A stretch of DNA of 25,826 bases from Pseudomonadota bacterium (GCA_022360105.1 JAKSDL010000852.1:1-25826), one strand, 5' to 3'. Positions 1 to 7,991 are shown, counted from the stretch's first letter. Translations and numbers: made by a program. Notes: generated by a model from the sequence alone, not told the origin.

Positions 1-54
1 GAAATCGTACAAATGTCTTGATTCATATGGAAAACAGAGGCAATATTCTTTCGA

Positions 55-110
55 TTAAAATTAAGATTAAGATTAAGAGTAAGAGTAAGAGTAAGAGCAA
101 GAGCAAGAGG
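55..110. repeat. Hexamer microsatellite AAGATT/AAGAGT/AAGAGC
   Basis: About ten hexamers in succession change gradually from AAGATT through AAGAGT to AAGAGC. The same tract recurs in shorter form at about 328-360 and about 578-597. Copy-number differences here account for most of the length difference between the large units. Confidence 0.85.
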
Positions 111-129
111 GCTTACATGACATGCAATT

Positions 130-224
130 GATGGGTAACGAGTTACCCATCCTACAACTAATCGTTGATTATGGCATGATCACGTGCGTGCCAGGATGGT
201 AGGATGGGCAACTTGTTGCCCATC
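130..224. repeat. REP pair 1 (head-to-head palindromes, BIME)
   Basis: The left palindrome is 130-155 (GATGGGTAAC, GA, GTTACCCATC, then CTAC). The right one is 199-224 (GTAG, then GATGGGCAAC, TT, GTTGCCCATC). Each is a 10-bp perfect stem with a 2-nt centre. The right copy is preceded by GTAG and the left one is followed by its complement CTAC, so the two face each other. A GTAG tetranucleotide before a hairpin is the described signature of REP elements mobilised by RAYT (REP-associated tyrosine) transposases. Confidence 0.8.
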
Positions 225-379
225 GGGCGAAACATTGTTAAATGGGAAAGCTGTTTATTTTATTCGTTCTAATGGAAATCGCACCAATGTCTTGATTCAC
301 ATGGAAAACAGAGGCAATATTCTTTCGATTAAGATTAAGATTAAGATTAAGAGCAAGAGGGCTCACATGACATGCAATT

Positions 380-473
380 GATGGGTAACGAGTTCCCATC
401 CTACAACTAATCGTTGATTATGGCATGATCACGTGCGTGGTAGGATGGTAGGATGGGCAACTTGTTGCCCATC
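380..473. repeat. REP pair 2 (head-to-head palindromes, BIME)
   Basis: Second copy of the pair, at 380-404 and 448-473. The left palindrome has lost one A (GTTCCCATC instead of GTTACCCATC), which breaks its perfect symmetry. The right palindrome is identical to that of pair 1, including the GTAG. The spacer between the palindromes is nearly the same as in pair 1. Confidence 0.8.
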
Positions 474-653
474 GGGCGAAACATTGTTAAATGGAAAAGC
501 TGTTTATTTTATTCGTTCTGATGGAAATCGTACCAATGTCTTGATTCACATGGAAAACAGAGGCAATATTTTTTCGAGTAAGATTAAGATTAAGAGTATG
601 CCAGGGATATGCGATAGGTAAGCCTTTGCTCACTCATCACCCGCGAAACATCA

Positions 654-1631
654 TCAAATCACTTGCAGCAGAAACATCAGAATCGGAAGAATGACCACCA
701 GGCAGGAGGTGGTAAACAGCCAGCAGGAGTTTGCCAGGTCAATATCCAAATCATAAATAGAGGGCGGAATCAGCGCATTGAATGCCACGGGCATGGATGA
801 TAGGATTAAAACCACCTTCAGGGGAATCCCATTATCGATCTCACCGTAACCCAGACTCCAGGCAAAGAATGTAATAACCACAGGGACGAGCAGAAACTTG
901 ATCAGGGAAAGGGAGAAACATTCTTTCAGGTAATTCACCACACTGCGAAACCTCATGGCCAGGCCAATCGAAATCAGCAACAGACTGGTTCCCACGGGAA
1001 TAAAAATGGCGTTCACAATTCCGAAAAATTCCGGCCGGGGGATGTTGCTGAGGTTGAGAATTCCTCCAATCAAGATACTGGAAACAGTTGCCCTGATAAA
1101 CGGGTCCTTCAGCAAACCTTTTAAGCGATCAAAGGTCCCTTCCCTGCTCTGTTCTGCTGATCCCAGGTATTTACAAATGGGAAATCCCACGGAATAGTAG
1201 GTGGTTTCCTCCAACAGCTTATAGATAGGAACCAGGGCAAACCCTTTTTCTCCCAGGAAAATGAAACAGACCAGGGCTCCAATTGAGCCAATGTTGGTAA
1301 AAGATCCACAAGCGAAAAAGGCTCCTGCCTTTTTATTTTCCAACCGCATTAAACGAGCGCTTGAAAGAGCCAGCATACCACCCAGCAGAATAGCACTTAA
1401 ACCAACCAGTGGAAAAGCAGCGAGGGAGGGTGTTTCGATTTTGACAATCCAGGTAGCCAGCAAAATGGTTACCGGCATAAAGAACAACAAGCCAATCTTT
1501 TGAAGTCGAATACGCAGGGCATCCAATCCCATGTCAAGATTTAACTTTCCACGGCTTACCATGATCTGAATGATATAACCGAGCGAAATACCACAACCGA
1601 TAATGCAAAAGGATAGAATGAGTTTGCCCAT
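654..1631 (-). CDS. AEC-family (auxin efflux carrier-like) membrane permease
   Basis: Inner-membrane carrier of 325 residues, the usual length for the AEC family. Characterised bacterial members move malate, lactate and similar small carboxylates; the substrate here is unknown. Hydrophobic segments run from residue 3 (LILSFCIIGCGISLGYII) to the C-terminus (CLVVILPILMFLLQVI), about ten in all. The gene starts with ATG preceded by a weak GGA. It lies 116 bp downstream of tctA on the same strand, separated by a hairpin, so it may be read through from the transporter operon or be separate. A role in exporting or importing an organic acid of the neighbouring pathway is inference from position only. 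Family call is fairly sure, substrate is not. Confidence 0.8.
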   Translation of the reverse strand: MGKLILSFCIIGCGISLGYIIQIMVSRGKLNLDMGLDALRIRLQKIGLLFFMPVTILLATWIVKIETPSLAAFPLVGLSAILLGGMLALSSARLMRLENKKAGAFFACGSFTNIGSIGALVCFIFLGEKGFALVPIYKLLEETTYYSVGFPICKYLGSAEQSREGTFDRLKGLLKDPFIRATVSSILIGGILNLSNIPRPEFFGIVNAIFIPVGTSLLLISIGLAMRFRSVVNYLKECFSLSLIKFLLVPVVITFFAWSLGYGEIDNGIPLKVVLILSSMPVAFNALIPPSIYDLDIDLANSCWLFTTSCLVVILPILMFLLQVI

Positions 1632-1687
1632 GCTGCAGTCCGAGAGTTTGTTTGCTTGATTAAAAAACCAACAAAACGAAAATACTA

Positions 1688-1723
1688 AACCCGGGCAAGC
1701 TTTGTTTCAGCTTGGTCCGGGTT
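1688..1723 (-). terminator. Hairpin between tctA and the AEC gene, possible terminator
   Basis: AACCCGG (1688-1694) pairs with CCGGGTT (1717-1723), and inside it CAAGCT pairs with AGCTTG; the loop has 7 nt. Read on the minus strand it lies just after the tctA stop and is followed by TTTAGTATTTT. This would suit a weak intrinsic terminator, though the T-tract is imperfect. The arm AACCCGG-CAAG is shared with the hairpin at 7992-8061, so it may instead be a dispersed palindromic repeat. Confidence 0.5.
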
Positions 1724-1747
1724 CAACAGGGGAAAAACGGATGGCAA

Positions 1748-3295
1748 TTAGTTTTCGTTTGTTGCTGCCACACCTTTTTTGCTGAACAGTTTAGCAAAAA
1801 TGCGTTGTCTGGCTCTTTTATAAGCTGGTATCTGGCTCAAAAAGGTGAGAATGATAATAATAAACAGAATTAAGGCCACAGGTCGTTCGAAAATTGGCAT
1901 AAAACTGCCCTTGGAAACCATGAGTGCACGTCTCAGGTTTTCATCAGCCATGGGCCCCAAGATCACTCCGATGACCAGTGGAGCAATGGGATAACCCATT
2001 TCAACCAGAAAATAGGAGATGATTCCCACTATTAGCATCAGGTATAGATTGAAGATGTTCAGTCCCAGGGCATAGGAGCCAATGACGCAAAGCATACCGA
2101 TGATAGGCAGGAAAAGCTGGGGCGGTATTTTTAGAACCTTTACCACCTGTTTTGCCAGCAGCATGCCCGAAACCCACATAGCCATTGAAGCGAGTAACAA
2201 GATGGCTGTCACTTCCAGAATAAAAGTGGGATGCTCAAAGGAAATCATAGGACCCGGAGTCACATTATGCAACATCAATGCTCCCAGCAACATGGCTGCT
2301 GGTGGACTTCCGGGAATTCCCAGGTTCAACAGCGGAATCATGGCGCCGCCGATACAGGAATTGTTGGCAGTTTCCGTCGAGATGATAGCGGTATATTCAC
2401 CTTTACCGAAGTTTTCCGGATTTTTGGAAGAGTTTCTGGCAGCTCCGTAAGAAACCCATCCGGCGATATCTTCACCAATACCTGGAACTGATCCGATACC
2501 CACGCCAATCAAAGCTGATCGACCAATATGTTTTAGGTTTTTAATAATCTGCTTAAATTCAGGTACAATGCGTTTGAATTTTTTAGCTTCTGCTGTGGCA
2601 ACTTTGTCTTTTAGCACCTGAATGATCTGGGGGATTCCAAACGCACCGATCAGTACAGGGACCACTTCTATCCCGCTTTCCAACTCCATAAACCCCATGG
2701 TGTAACGGGGGAAAAACTGGAGACTGTCTCTGCCAATGCAAGCCAGGAATAAACCTAAAAAACCTGAAATCCAGCCCTTGCACACCAGGTCAGGACTGGT
2801 CAGTGTGCCGCTGATGAGTATCCCGAAAAAGGCCAGGAGAAAGAACTCAAACGAAGTGAATTGTAAAGCAAACGATGATATCAATGGAGACAGGGCTACA
2901 ACAAAAAACATTCCCACCATGGTTCCAATGGCAGATGCTGTGGTGGTCATTCCAATGGCTTTTCCTCCTTCACCTTTGCAGGCGAGAGGGTAACCGTCTA
3001 GCGCTGTGGCCGCAGCTGCAGCTGTTCCCGGAATATTTAACAAGATAGAAGCATAGGAACCGCCGTAAACACCACCCACATAGATAGCCAACAAAGCAAC
3101 CATGGCTGTACCGGTATCCATCCCGTATGTCAGGGTGGTTAATAAACCGACACCCAGGGTGGCGGTTAAACCTGGTAAAGCTCCAAACACGATCCCCATC
3201 AAGGTCGCGCCAAACAATACAACCATGACGAACGGATCGGAAGCAAACTCAAATACTATGCCCAGAAAAGTCCCGAATCTTTCAACAATAAACAT
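1748..3295 (-). CDS. tctA: Tripartite tricarboxylate transporter, large membrane subunit TctA
   Basis: Large permease subunit of a TTT-family secondary transporter, which imports organic acids with a periplasmic binding protein and ion-gradient energy. Length is 515 residues, normal for TctA (about 500). Family motifs are ALPGLTATLG near residue 39, VYGGSYASILLNIPGT with a following DGYPLA near residues 75-105, and LGIPGSPPAAMLLGALMLH in the second half; about twelve hydrophobic segments are visible. The ATG follows AAGAGG with a 4-nt gap. The order tctC-tctB-tctA on this strand is a standard TTT operon. An unusually long spacer of 339 bp separates it from tctB. The substrate cannot be read from the sequence; the context suggests a sugar acid such as a pentonate. 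Confidence 0.95.
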   Translation of the reverse strand: MFIVERFGTFLGIVFEFASDPFVMVVLFGATLMGIVFGALPGLTATLGVGLLTTLTYGMDTGTAMVALLAIYVGGVYGGSYASILLNIPGTAAAAATALDGYPLACKGEGGKAIGMTTTASAIGTMVGMFFVVALSPLISSFALQFTSFEFFLLAFFGILISGTLTSPDLVCKGWISGFLGLFLACIGRDSLQFFPRYTMGFMELESGIEVVPVLIGAFGIPQIIQVLKDKVATAEAKKFKRIVPEFKQIIKNLKHIGRSALIGVGIGSVPGIGEDIAGWVSYGAARNSSKNPENFGKGEYTAIISTETANNSCIGGAMIPLLNLGIPGSPPAAMLLGALMLHNVTPGPMISFEHPTFILEVTAILLLASMAMWVSGMLLAKQVVKVLKIPPQLFLPIIGMLCVIGSYALGLNIFNLYLMLIVGIISYFLVEMGYPIAPLVIGVILGPMADENLRRALMVSKGSFMPIFERPVALILFIIIILTFLSQIPAYKRARQRIFAKLFSKKGVAATNEN

Positions 3296-3634
3296 GAAAC
3301 CTCTTATTCACGCACATGTGAGGGGTTTATTAAAATGTAACAACATCATGGTTCATGCGAGGCAAAACCAACGTCACATGACCAGTTGCCAGTTATCGGT
3401 CTTTGGCGAAAGCCCCGTGTTCTATATGAATGAACAATGATTAAACTACCGGCTAAAAATAGTTCAAAAGACAGAGCTGAGTGCTTAATCGGAGAGTTGA
3501 TTTTTCGTATGCTCTTCCAAACTTGAATAATTGCTCCAAAAACTACTAACCGATAGCCGATAACACAGTCATAGCCGGAATAAAATTCCGTGCTTGTGAA
3601 TGAAACTAGTCCAAACTAAACCCTAAAATGTGTG
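3296..3634. other. 339-bp spacer between tctB and tctA
   Basis: No gene seen. It contains inverted copies of a GATAAC-type motif (CAGTTATCGGT near 3390 and ACCGATAGCCGATAAC near 3550). The segment of about 3543-3640 resembles 9938-10040 in the same orientation (shared CGATAAC, CTAG, CAA, AAACCC and AAAATGTG blocks). Such a spacer inside a transporter operon suggests insertion of a small repeat element. Confidence 0.45.
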
Positions 3635-4405
3635 TTATTTAAAAAAAACATCATATACCAGGAAGTCCATAAACTCGGCTGTTAAGCCTTCATAGGGCAA
3701 TGGTATCAGCAACCTGTATTTAAAAATGGGCCCCACCAGAAGGGGAACGGTGAAAGAAATAACCAGTCCGATTTTAAATTTCCTGAATAATTCTGCTTCC
3801 CGCCGGAATAACCAAAAAGTGTAGGCAACCATTACCAGGACAAACACGATATTCAATATGTCTGTTATATAGCGATAAGATGCTTGAAGGGATTTGGCCA
3901 TTCCAAATCCAAAGTAGGCGACAAACACTATCGAGCCAATAAAGTAGATGGTTGAAATCTTGGTCAGATACCTTTCTTCGTCAGGATAAAAACTTTGAAT
4001 AAACACAAAAAGAAAGAGAATACTGCAAATTACAAAATCCACCCGCGGTACGTTCATAAAAATGTAAAATACAAAGCAACTGGCAATACTTAAAAAGCGG
4101 GCGGTTGAAAGGGTCAGTCTATGCCTGGAAAACACCTTGCTGATGGTATCTTTAAACAATTGGAGAGTACTGCCGCTTCCGAGTGATTTCACAGCAATTG
4201 CCAGAAGCAACAGCCCCAACAAGGTTAACACTGCTCCAATTATCAACGGGAAGATGGCGGGCGATACGTACCACACATTCTGTACACCACCATAACTATC
4301 TCTCATGGGCATTTGGAGGGCTTCAAAACATATCCAGATTCCCAAAAGGGTAATGAGAAATCCTGTGTACACGTCTGCCTTTCTTAACTTTTCCTTACTT
4401 AGCAT
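3635..4405 (-). CDS. tctB: Tripartite tricarboxylate transporter, small membrane subunit TctB-like (extended)
   Basis: Small membrane subunit of the TTT system, recognised by its place between tctC and tctA and by the N-terminal pattern of TctB/DUF1468: a charged start, TM1 (YTGFLITLLGIWICFEAL), a loop with the YVSPAIFPLIIGAVLTLLG segment, and further TMs. It has 256 residues, while typical TctB proteins have about 140-180. The extra length is C-terminal and adds about three more hydrophobic segments (IYFIGSIVFVAYFGFGMA, ILNIVFVLVMVAYTFWLF, IGLVISFTVPLLVGPIF). ATG start with only a weak GGA upstream. The role of the extra TMs is unknown. Confidence 0.8.
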   Translation of the reverse strand: MLSKEKLRKADVYTGFLITLLGIWICFEALQMPMRDSYGGVQNVWYVSPAIFPLIIGAVLTLLGLLLLAIAVKSLGSGSTLQLFKDTISKVFSRHRLTLSTARFLSIASCFVFYIFMNVPRVDFVICSILFLFVFIQSFYPDEERYLTKISTIYFIGSIVFVAYFGFGMAKSLQASYRYITDILNIVFVLVMVAYTFWLFRREAELFRKFKIGLVISFTVPLLVGPIFKYRLLIPLPYEGLTAEFMDFLVYDVFFK

Positions 4406-4499
4406 TTTCCGGACTCGAAATAAAAAGTGAGAACACCGGTTAAAGCAAATTCATGCTCTGAACAGCAACCGGTGTCACGCATGAGTTGTTTCTTGATAA

Positions 4500-5507
4500 T
4501 TATGGTTTAGGAATATCAAGCAGTTCAGGATTTACCTTGGCGGCACCTAAATCCCAAAGTGTCCAGGAGAAGAGAGATTCAAGCTTGTTGAATTCGGCTT
4601 TAGATTCAGCACCTGTTTTCCCGGACAGTACATAGTAGTTTGCCTTTGCCCAATCCTTGACTTTTTTGGTGTTCATCGCTTTTTTGAAGGCATCAGCCAA
4701 GATGTCCTTTCTGTATGCAGGAACGTCAGCAGGCACTGCAAAACCAATTGCCTGGGAGATTGGCAAATACTTGGATAACCCTTTGTATGATGTGAAAGCA
4801 GAAGGGATTGTTCCTACACCGTCAACTTTGTATGATTGAGGAATCAACATGGCCAAGGGGCGCAGTTTGCCGCTTCGAATCAGTTGTTGCTGTTCAGCCA
4901 GAGAGGTAACAACAACACTGATCTCACCTGTCATCGCTGCAGTTTGGGAAGGAGCAGATCCTTTGTAAGGGATGAAGTTAAATTTTGCTCCGGAACCTTT
5001 TTCCAAAGCCAGAAGATTTAAATGATGAATGGAACCTGCGCCACTGGCACCGGCTTTGATCGATCCGGGATTTTTCTTGGCAGCATTTACCAGATCTTTC
5101 AGAGACTTGTAAGGAGTACTTGGTGTCACAGAAACCAGATCAGGTGATCCACCCACAATAAAGAAATCCCAAACAGACATTCTTTGATTCCAACCACCTT
5201 GAACGCCTGCGGTTACGTTACTTTCCGAAAGTCCTGTCAGTGTGTAACCATCTCGTCTTTGGGTGAACCCGTAGCTCATTCCAACAGACCCTGCCACACC
5301 ACCTGTTTTGTTAATCACATTTATATTAACACCCAAAAACTTTGCCATCTCTGCACTGATCACACGATTGCAGGTGTCTGTTCCACCACCGGCACCCCAT
5401 ACAACAGCGTTTGTGATATTTCTGCGGGGGTATTTTTTCGCGACAGCGTTATCCAGGGTCAAAACTGCGAAAAATGTGGCTAATAATACAATAGAAATTC
5501 TTTTCAT
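4500..5507 (-). CDS. tctC: TTT periplasmic solute-binding protein (TctC/Bug family)
   Basis: Periplasmic binding protein that captures the substrate for TctAB. It has 335 residues with a clear signal peptide: MKR, a hydrophobic core, and a likely cut after AVA at about residue 23. Bug-family features include VWGAGGGTDTCNRVISAEM, where carboxylate-binding loops normally sit, then INKTGGVAGSVG, the FNFIPYKGSAPSQTA segment and the SGKLRPLAML segment. The ATG has a good ribosome site (GGAGAGAGGA just upstream). It is the first gene of the minus-strand operon, read from the 1-kb leader. Bug proteins bind very different carboxylates, so sequence alone does not fix the ligand; sugar-acid uptake is inferred from the neighbouring genes. 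Confidence 0.93.
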   Translation of the reverse strand: MKRISIVLLATFFAVLTLDNAVAKKYPRRNITNAVVWGAGGGTDTCNRVISAEMAKFLGVNINVINKTGGVAGSVGMSYGFTQRRDGYTLTGLSESNVTAGVQGGWNQRMSVWDFFIVGGSPDLVSVTPSTPYKSLKDLVNAAKKNPGSIKAGASGAGSIHHLNLLALEKGSGAKFNFIPYKGSAPSQTAAMTGEISVVVTSLAEQQQLIRSGKLRPLAMLIPQSYKVDGVGTIPSAFTSYKGLSKYLPISQAIGFAVPADVPAYRKDILADAFKKAMNTKKVKDWAKANYYVLSGKTGAESKAEFNKLESLFSWTLWDLGAAKVNPELLDIPKP

Positions 5508-5772
5508 TCCTCTCTCCTACCGAAAAAAAGTTATGATGTCTTTGTTTATATTGATCCATTCCTAATAAAGCGTTGATTATCCTGGGATTTCAATTCAAAT
5601 TTCAGGATATTACTTATCCGGATAACAGCATCCTATAAAGAGACATCTTCAAGTGCCCGGGGGCATGGAAAACGAACGTTGACCTCAATGGAAACAACTT
5701 TTCAGTTAATTTCGTTATTAGTTCTCGGAATCCGGGGCCTGCGATTCCAAATTGTCGATCCGTTGAACCTAG

Positions 5773-5799
5773 ACAAGGGAAACAAATAATTTCCCTTGT
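5773..5799. other. 10-bp perfect hairpin
   Basis: ACAAGGGAAA (5773-5782) pairs with TTTCCCTTGT (5790-5799) around a 7-nt CAAATAA loop. There is no T-tract on either side, so it is not a clear terminator. Confidence 0.6.
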
Positions 5800-5810
5800 G
5801 GATCGTGAGT

Positions 5811-5844
5811 GCAGGAAAAGCTGCTCGCAGCCACTTTTTCCTGC
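5811..5844. other. Extended hairpin in the tctC leader
   Basis: GCAGGAAAA (5811-5819) pairs with TTTTCCTGC (5836-5844). Inside it GCTG pairs with CAGC across a CTCG tetraloop, leaving CACT as a bulge. It is a strong structure 12 bp from the hairpin at 5773-5799. It matches no riboswitch known to me. Confidence 0.6.
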
Positions 5845-6200
5845 GAATCAATCCCGGCTGTGTCACCGGATGTTAACCGCCTGGGAAATATCCGAGTGAC
5901 CCAGCCAAGGAGAGCGTGGTCCCCAATCAACAACGGCCGGCTTCAGGTTTCGATCCACAACAATAGTCAACCTGACTGTTTGAATCATGAAAGGAGAAGG
6001 CAAAAAAACGATTCAAGCTTTCAGTCCACCTGGGTAAGAGTTTCTTCGTGCTTTTCCGATGGCTGAACCGAAACCTGGAAGCCGTTGCTCACTTGGTTTT
6101 TTAGACCTAAAAAAACTTGTCTAAAAATCACTCCTAACCCTTTATTATTAATGACTTTGAGTTTAAAAAATATCTATTGACGTTTTTTGTTGTATGGTGC

Positions 6201-6232
6201 AATGTATACATTAATAAATTTATTAGAGTCAA
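6201..6232 (-). promoter_or_regulatory. GntR-type operator overlapping a leftward promoter (tctCBA side)
   Basis: AATGTATACATT (6201-6212) is a perfect 12-bp palindrome, the same core as at 16531-16548. On the minus strand TTGACT (6232-6227) is followed 18 bp later by TATACA (6208-6203), which lies inside the palindrome, so a bound repressor would cover the -10 box. TGTATACA-type palindromes are typical operators of FCD-subfamily GntR regulators (UxuR-, LldR- and VanR-like). A rightward promoter may overlap it too (TTGACG at 6177-6182), but no good -10 was found at a normal spacing. Confidence 0.6.
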
Positions 6233-6401
6233 GTATTTTTTTATTCTCTTTGACAAATGCCTGTCAGCAGGGAGGTTCGGTGATATTCATTGGCTGTGTT
6301 CAGCCGTGTTTAATGGATGGGCAGTTTTGATAAAAAATCGGGGCGTGGTCGTCAAAGCTGCAGCGCAAGGTCGTTACCGAAACAGGAAACTAAACAAATA
6401 T

Positions 6402-6470
6402 CCTGCCGCCGTCAGGGGATGCAGATCAGATCCTCGGAATCTAGGTGGCAAGGTATCGCTTTCAGGCAGG
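6402..6470 (+). other. Structured leader upstream of the isomerase gene
   Basis: CCTGCC (6402-6407) can pair with GGCAGG (6465-6470), enclosing smaller elements such as AGAT/ATCT around a CTCGG-containing loop near 6428-6442. It lies 65 nt before the first plus-strand gene. It does not match a riboswitch class I recognise. Confidence 0.3.
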
Positions 6471-6534
6471 TGGGCAAGGAATCAAGCAACAGGTTTAATG
6501 TCCAGCGTTAAACCACAAGGTATGGAGTGTTTTT

Positions 6535-7506
6535 ATGGAATATCCAGTGAAATGTGCCTTGATTACCGGGTTTGTCAGCAAAACCAAAGATCGCTTTCAT
6601 GAATATAACAAAAGCTTAACCTTAGCGGAACGCTTGCAATTGGTGGCTGAAATGGATGGCATGTCCGGGGTTGAGGTGGTGTTCCCTTACGAAGCCAGTG
6701 ATGCCAGTGAACTATCCGGATTGTTAAAAGAAAACAACCTGGAGGTGGCAGCCATAAATGTGAATGTGAAGGCCGAACCGGAGTTCAGAAATGGCGGAAT
6801 CACTTCGACAGATCCTGCCATTCGCAGCAAGGCCGTTCAATTTATCAAAAACGCCAAAGATTTTGCCCAGGCAACAGGCGCAAACAAAGTTACCTGCTGT
6901 CCGTTGGGTGACGGATATGAGTTCAATTTTCAGTGTGACTACGCCCAGATGTGGAAATACATGGTGGAAGCATTTGAAGAAGCCGGGGCATATAAAGAGG
7001 AGATTCCTCTTTTTGTGGAGTACAAACCCAGCGAAACCCGGGGGCATTGTTTTGTTGATACCGCAGCCAAGGCATTATGCCTGTTGAATGACATTGGAAA
7101 CAAGAGCATGGGGATTACCCTGGATTTCGGTCATTCCATGTACGGCCAGGAAAATCCGGCAGAGGCCGTCGCTATGGTCGCAGAAAGTGATTATAACCTC
7201 TATATCCACATCAACGATAACGATGGCAAATGGGATTGGGATTACCCGGTCTGTACCAGAAATTTCCTGGCTTATGTGGAATTCTTGTTTTACTTGCAGA
7301 AATACAACTACACCGATTTTGTCACATCTGATACCTCACCCACCCGCTGGGACATCAAAGAGACCTTTGAAATGAACACCCGGCTGACCAATAAAATCTG
7401 GAAATTGTTGAGTGAGCTCGACCGGAAATCGTTTCAATCACTCATTTCCGGTGGGGATTATATGAAGGTGTGGAAATTTATTGAAAAGGAGATTTTTTCC
7501 CTATGA
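6535..7506 (+). CDS. Xylose-isomerase-like TIM-barrel enzyme, probable sugar-phosphate (erythrulose-phosphate) isomerase
   Basis: Cytosolic TIM-barrel protein of 323 residues in the AP_endonuc_2 / sugar phosphate isomerase-epimerase family. Candidate metal ligands on successive strands are Glu in LFVEYKPSE, Asp/His in ITLDFGHSMY and His/Asp in YIHINDNDGKWDWD. The ATG follows GGAG with a 7-nt gap. It is the first gene of the plus-strand operon, and its stop overlaps the next start in ATGA. In tetritol pathways the L-erythrulose 1-phosphate isomerase LerI belongs to this family and acts between a DhaK-type kinase and an RpiB-type isomerase, exactly the partners found here. The 3-oxo-isoapionate decarboxylase OiaC is, from memory, from the same fold family, so a decarboxylase role is an alternative. 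Fold is sure, substrate is inference. Confidence 0.8.
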   Translation: MEYPVKCALITGFVSKTKDRFHEYNKSLTLAERLQLVAEMDGMSGVEVVFPYEASDASELSGLLKENNLEVAAINVNVKAEPEFRNGGITSTDPAIRSKAVQFIKNAKDFAQATGANKVTCCPLGDGYEFNFQCDYAQMWKYMVEAFEEAGAYKEEIPLFVEYKPSETRGHCFVDTAAKALCLLNDIGNKSMGITLDFGHSMYGQENPAEAVAMVAESDYNLYIHINDNDGKWDWDYPVCTRNFLAYVEFLFYLQKYNYTDFVTSDTSPTRWDIKETFEMNTRLTNKIWKLLSELDRKSFQSLISGGDYMKVWKFIEKEIFSL

Positions 7507-7973
7507 GCACTGTCAAAATGAAAATCGCTATCGATGCAGATGATGCAGCCATCGATTTAAAGGCGGTCATCTATGCGTATTTGAAAGACCAGGGATATGA
7601 CATCGAAGATCTGGATTTTGCCGGAGAAAAAGGCGCCCTCTACCCTGAGATCGGCTTTAACCTGGCAAAACAGATTCAATCCGGCTCCTATGATCGGGGC
7701 ATCTTAATCTGCGGAACAGGGTTGGGCATGTCTATGATTGCCAATAAGGTAAAAGGTGTCTTTGCCGGTCTTTGCCATGATGTTTTTTCAGCAGAACGAC
7801 TGCAAAAGAGCAACGATGCCCAGGTAATTACCATGGGATCGCGTGTTATCGGACCGGAGCTGGCGAAAATGATTGTTGATGCCTGGTTACGTTCTGAGTT
7901 CCAGCAAGGTGGATCAACACCAAAGGTAGAGCAAATGCGGGCATTGGAAAAAGAATCTTTCGAAGCTCATTAG
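7503..7973 (+). CDS. RpiB/LacAB-family isomerase, probable D-erythrulose 4-phosphate isomerase
   Basis: Aldose-ketose phosphate isomerase of the RpiB fold, 156 residues. The catalytic Cys sits in GILICGTGLGMSMIANK (C70), and the signature ends with ITMGSRVIG. Two usual RpiB histidines are absent. The N-terminal Asp-His pair is Asp-Asp (D13-D14), and the His of the usual HN(D/N)AN segment is Ser103 in KSNDAQVITMG. The latter His opens the sugar ring in ribose 5-phosphate isomerases. A tetrulose 4-phosphate cannot close a ring, so its loss fits an EryI/DerI-type enzyme making D-erythrose 4-phosphate. The start is the ATG overlapping the previous stop (ATGA), with AAGGAG upstream. Family sure, specificity inferred. 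Confidence 0.82.
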   Translation: MSTVKMKIAIDADDAAIDLKAVIYAYLKDQGYDIEDLDFAGEKGALYPEIGFNLAKQIQSGSYDRGILICGTGLGMSMIANKVKGVFAGLCHDVFSAERLQKSNDAQVITMGSRVIGPELAKMIVDAWLRSEFQQGGSTPKVEQMRALEKESFEAH

Positions 7974-7991
7974 AAAATAAATATTTGGTCC

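Larger units (their letters stand above)
1..612. repeat. Tandem array of three ~250-275 bp BIME-like units
   Basis: Three near-identical units run in direct orientation. The landmark GAAATCG(T/C)AC begins at 1, 275 and 524, so the periods are 274 and 249 bp; the difference comes mostly from the number of hexamers. Each unit carries AATGTCTTGATTCA, a hexamer microsatellite, an inverted REP-like palindrome, a conserved linker with GATCACGTGCGTG, a second palindrome and GGGCGAAACATTGTTAAATGG. Unit 1 is cut by the window edge, and the third ends in the hexamer tract near 597. Two short reading frames of 60-65 codons lie on the repeat and look like by-products of it rather than genes. No transposase or RAYT gene is in the window. 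Confidence 0.9.
5508..6534. other. 1-kb divergent gene-free region between tctC and the isomerase operon
   Basis: No convincing gene is seen; the short frames here lack family features and good start sites. The region holds several strong hairpins (5773-5799, 5811-5844), an operator-like palindrome at 6201-6212, a leftward promoter-like pair and a nested hairpin region at 6402-6470. A loose inverted repeat pairs AACGGC...CTTCAGGTTTC near 5931 with GAAACCTGGAAGCCGTT near 6070. If transcription of tctC starts near 6200, its leader would be about 690 nt, long enough for RNA-level control or a small RNA. Confidence 0.5.

Noticed and set aside
1..612. Could the direct repeats at the left end be a CRISPR array?
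   Set aside because: Units are about 250-275 bp with no short constant repeat/variable spacer pattern, and no cas gene is present.
184..621. Two similar reading frames of 65 and 62 codons in the repeat array
   Set aside because: They are translations of the repeat unit, run into the hexamer tract and have no ribosome site or family feature.
5809..6602. Reading frames of 85, 141 and 64 codons in the tctC-isomerase spacer
   Set aside because: No ribosome site, no family feature, and basic, low-complexity translations that look like chance frames through structured non-coding DNA.
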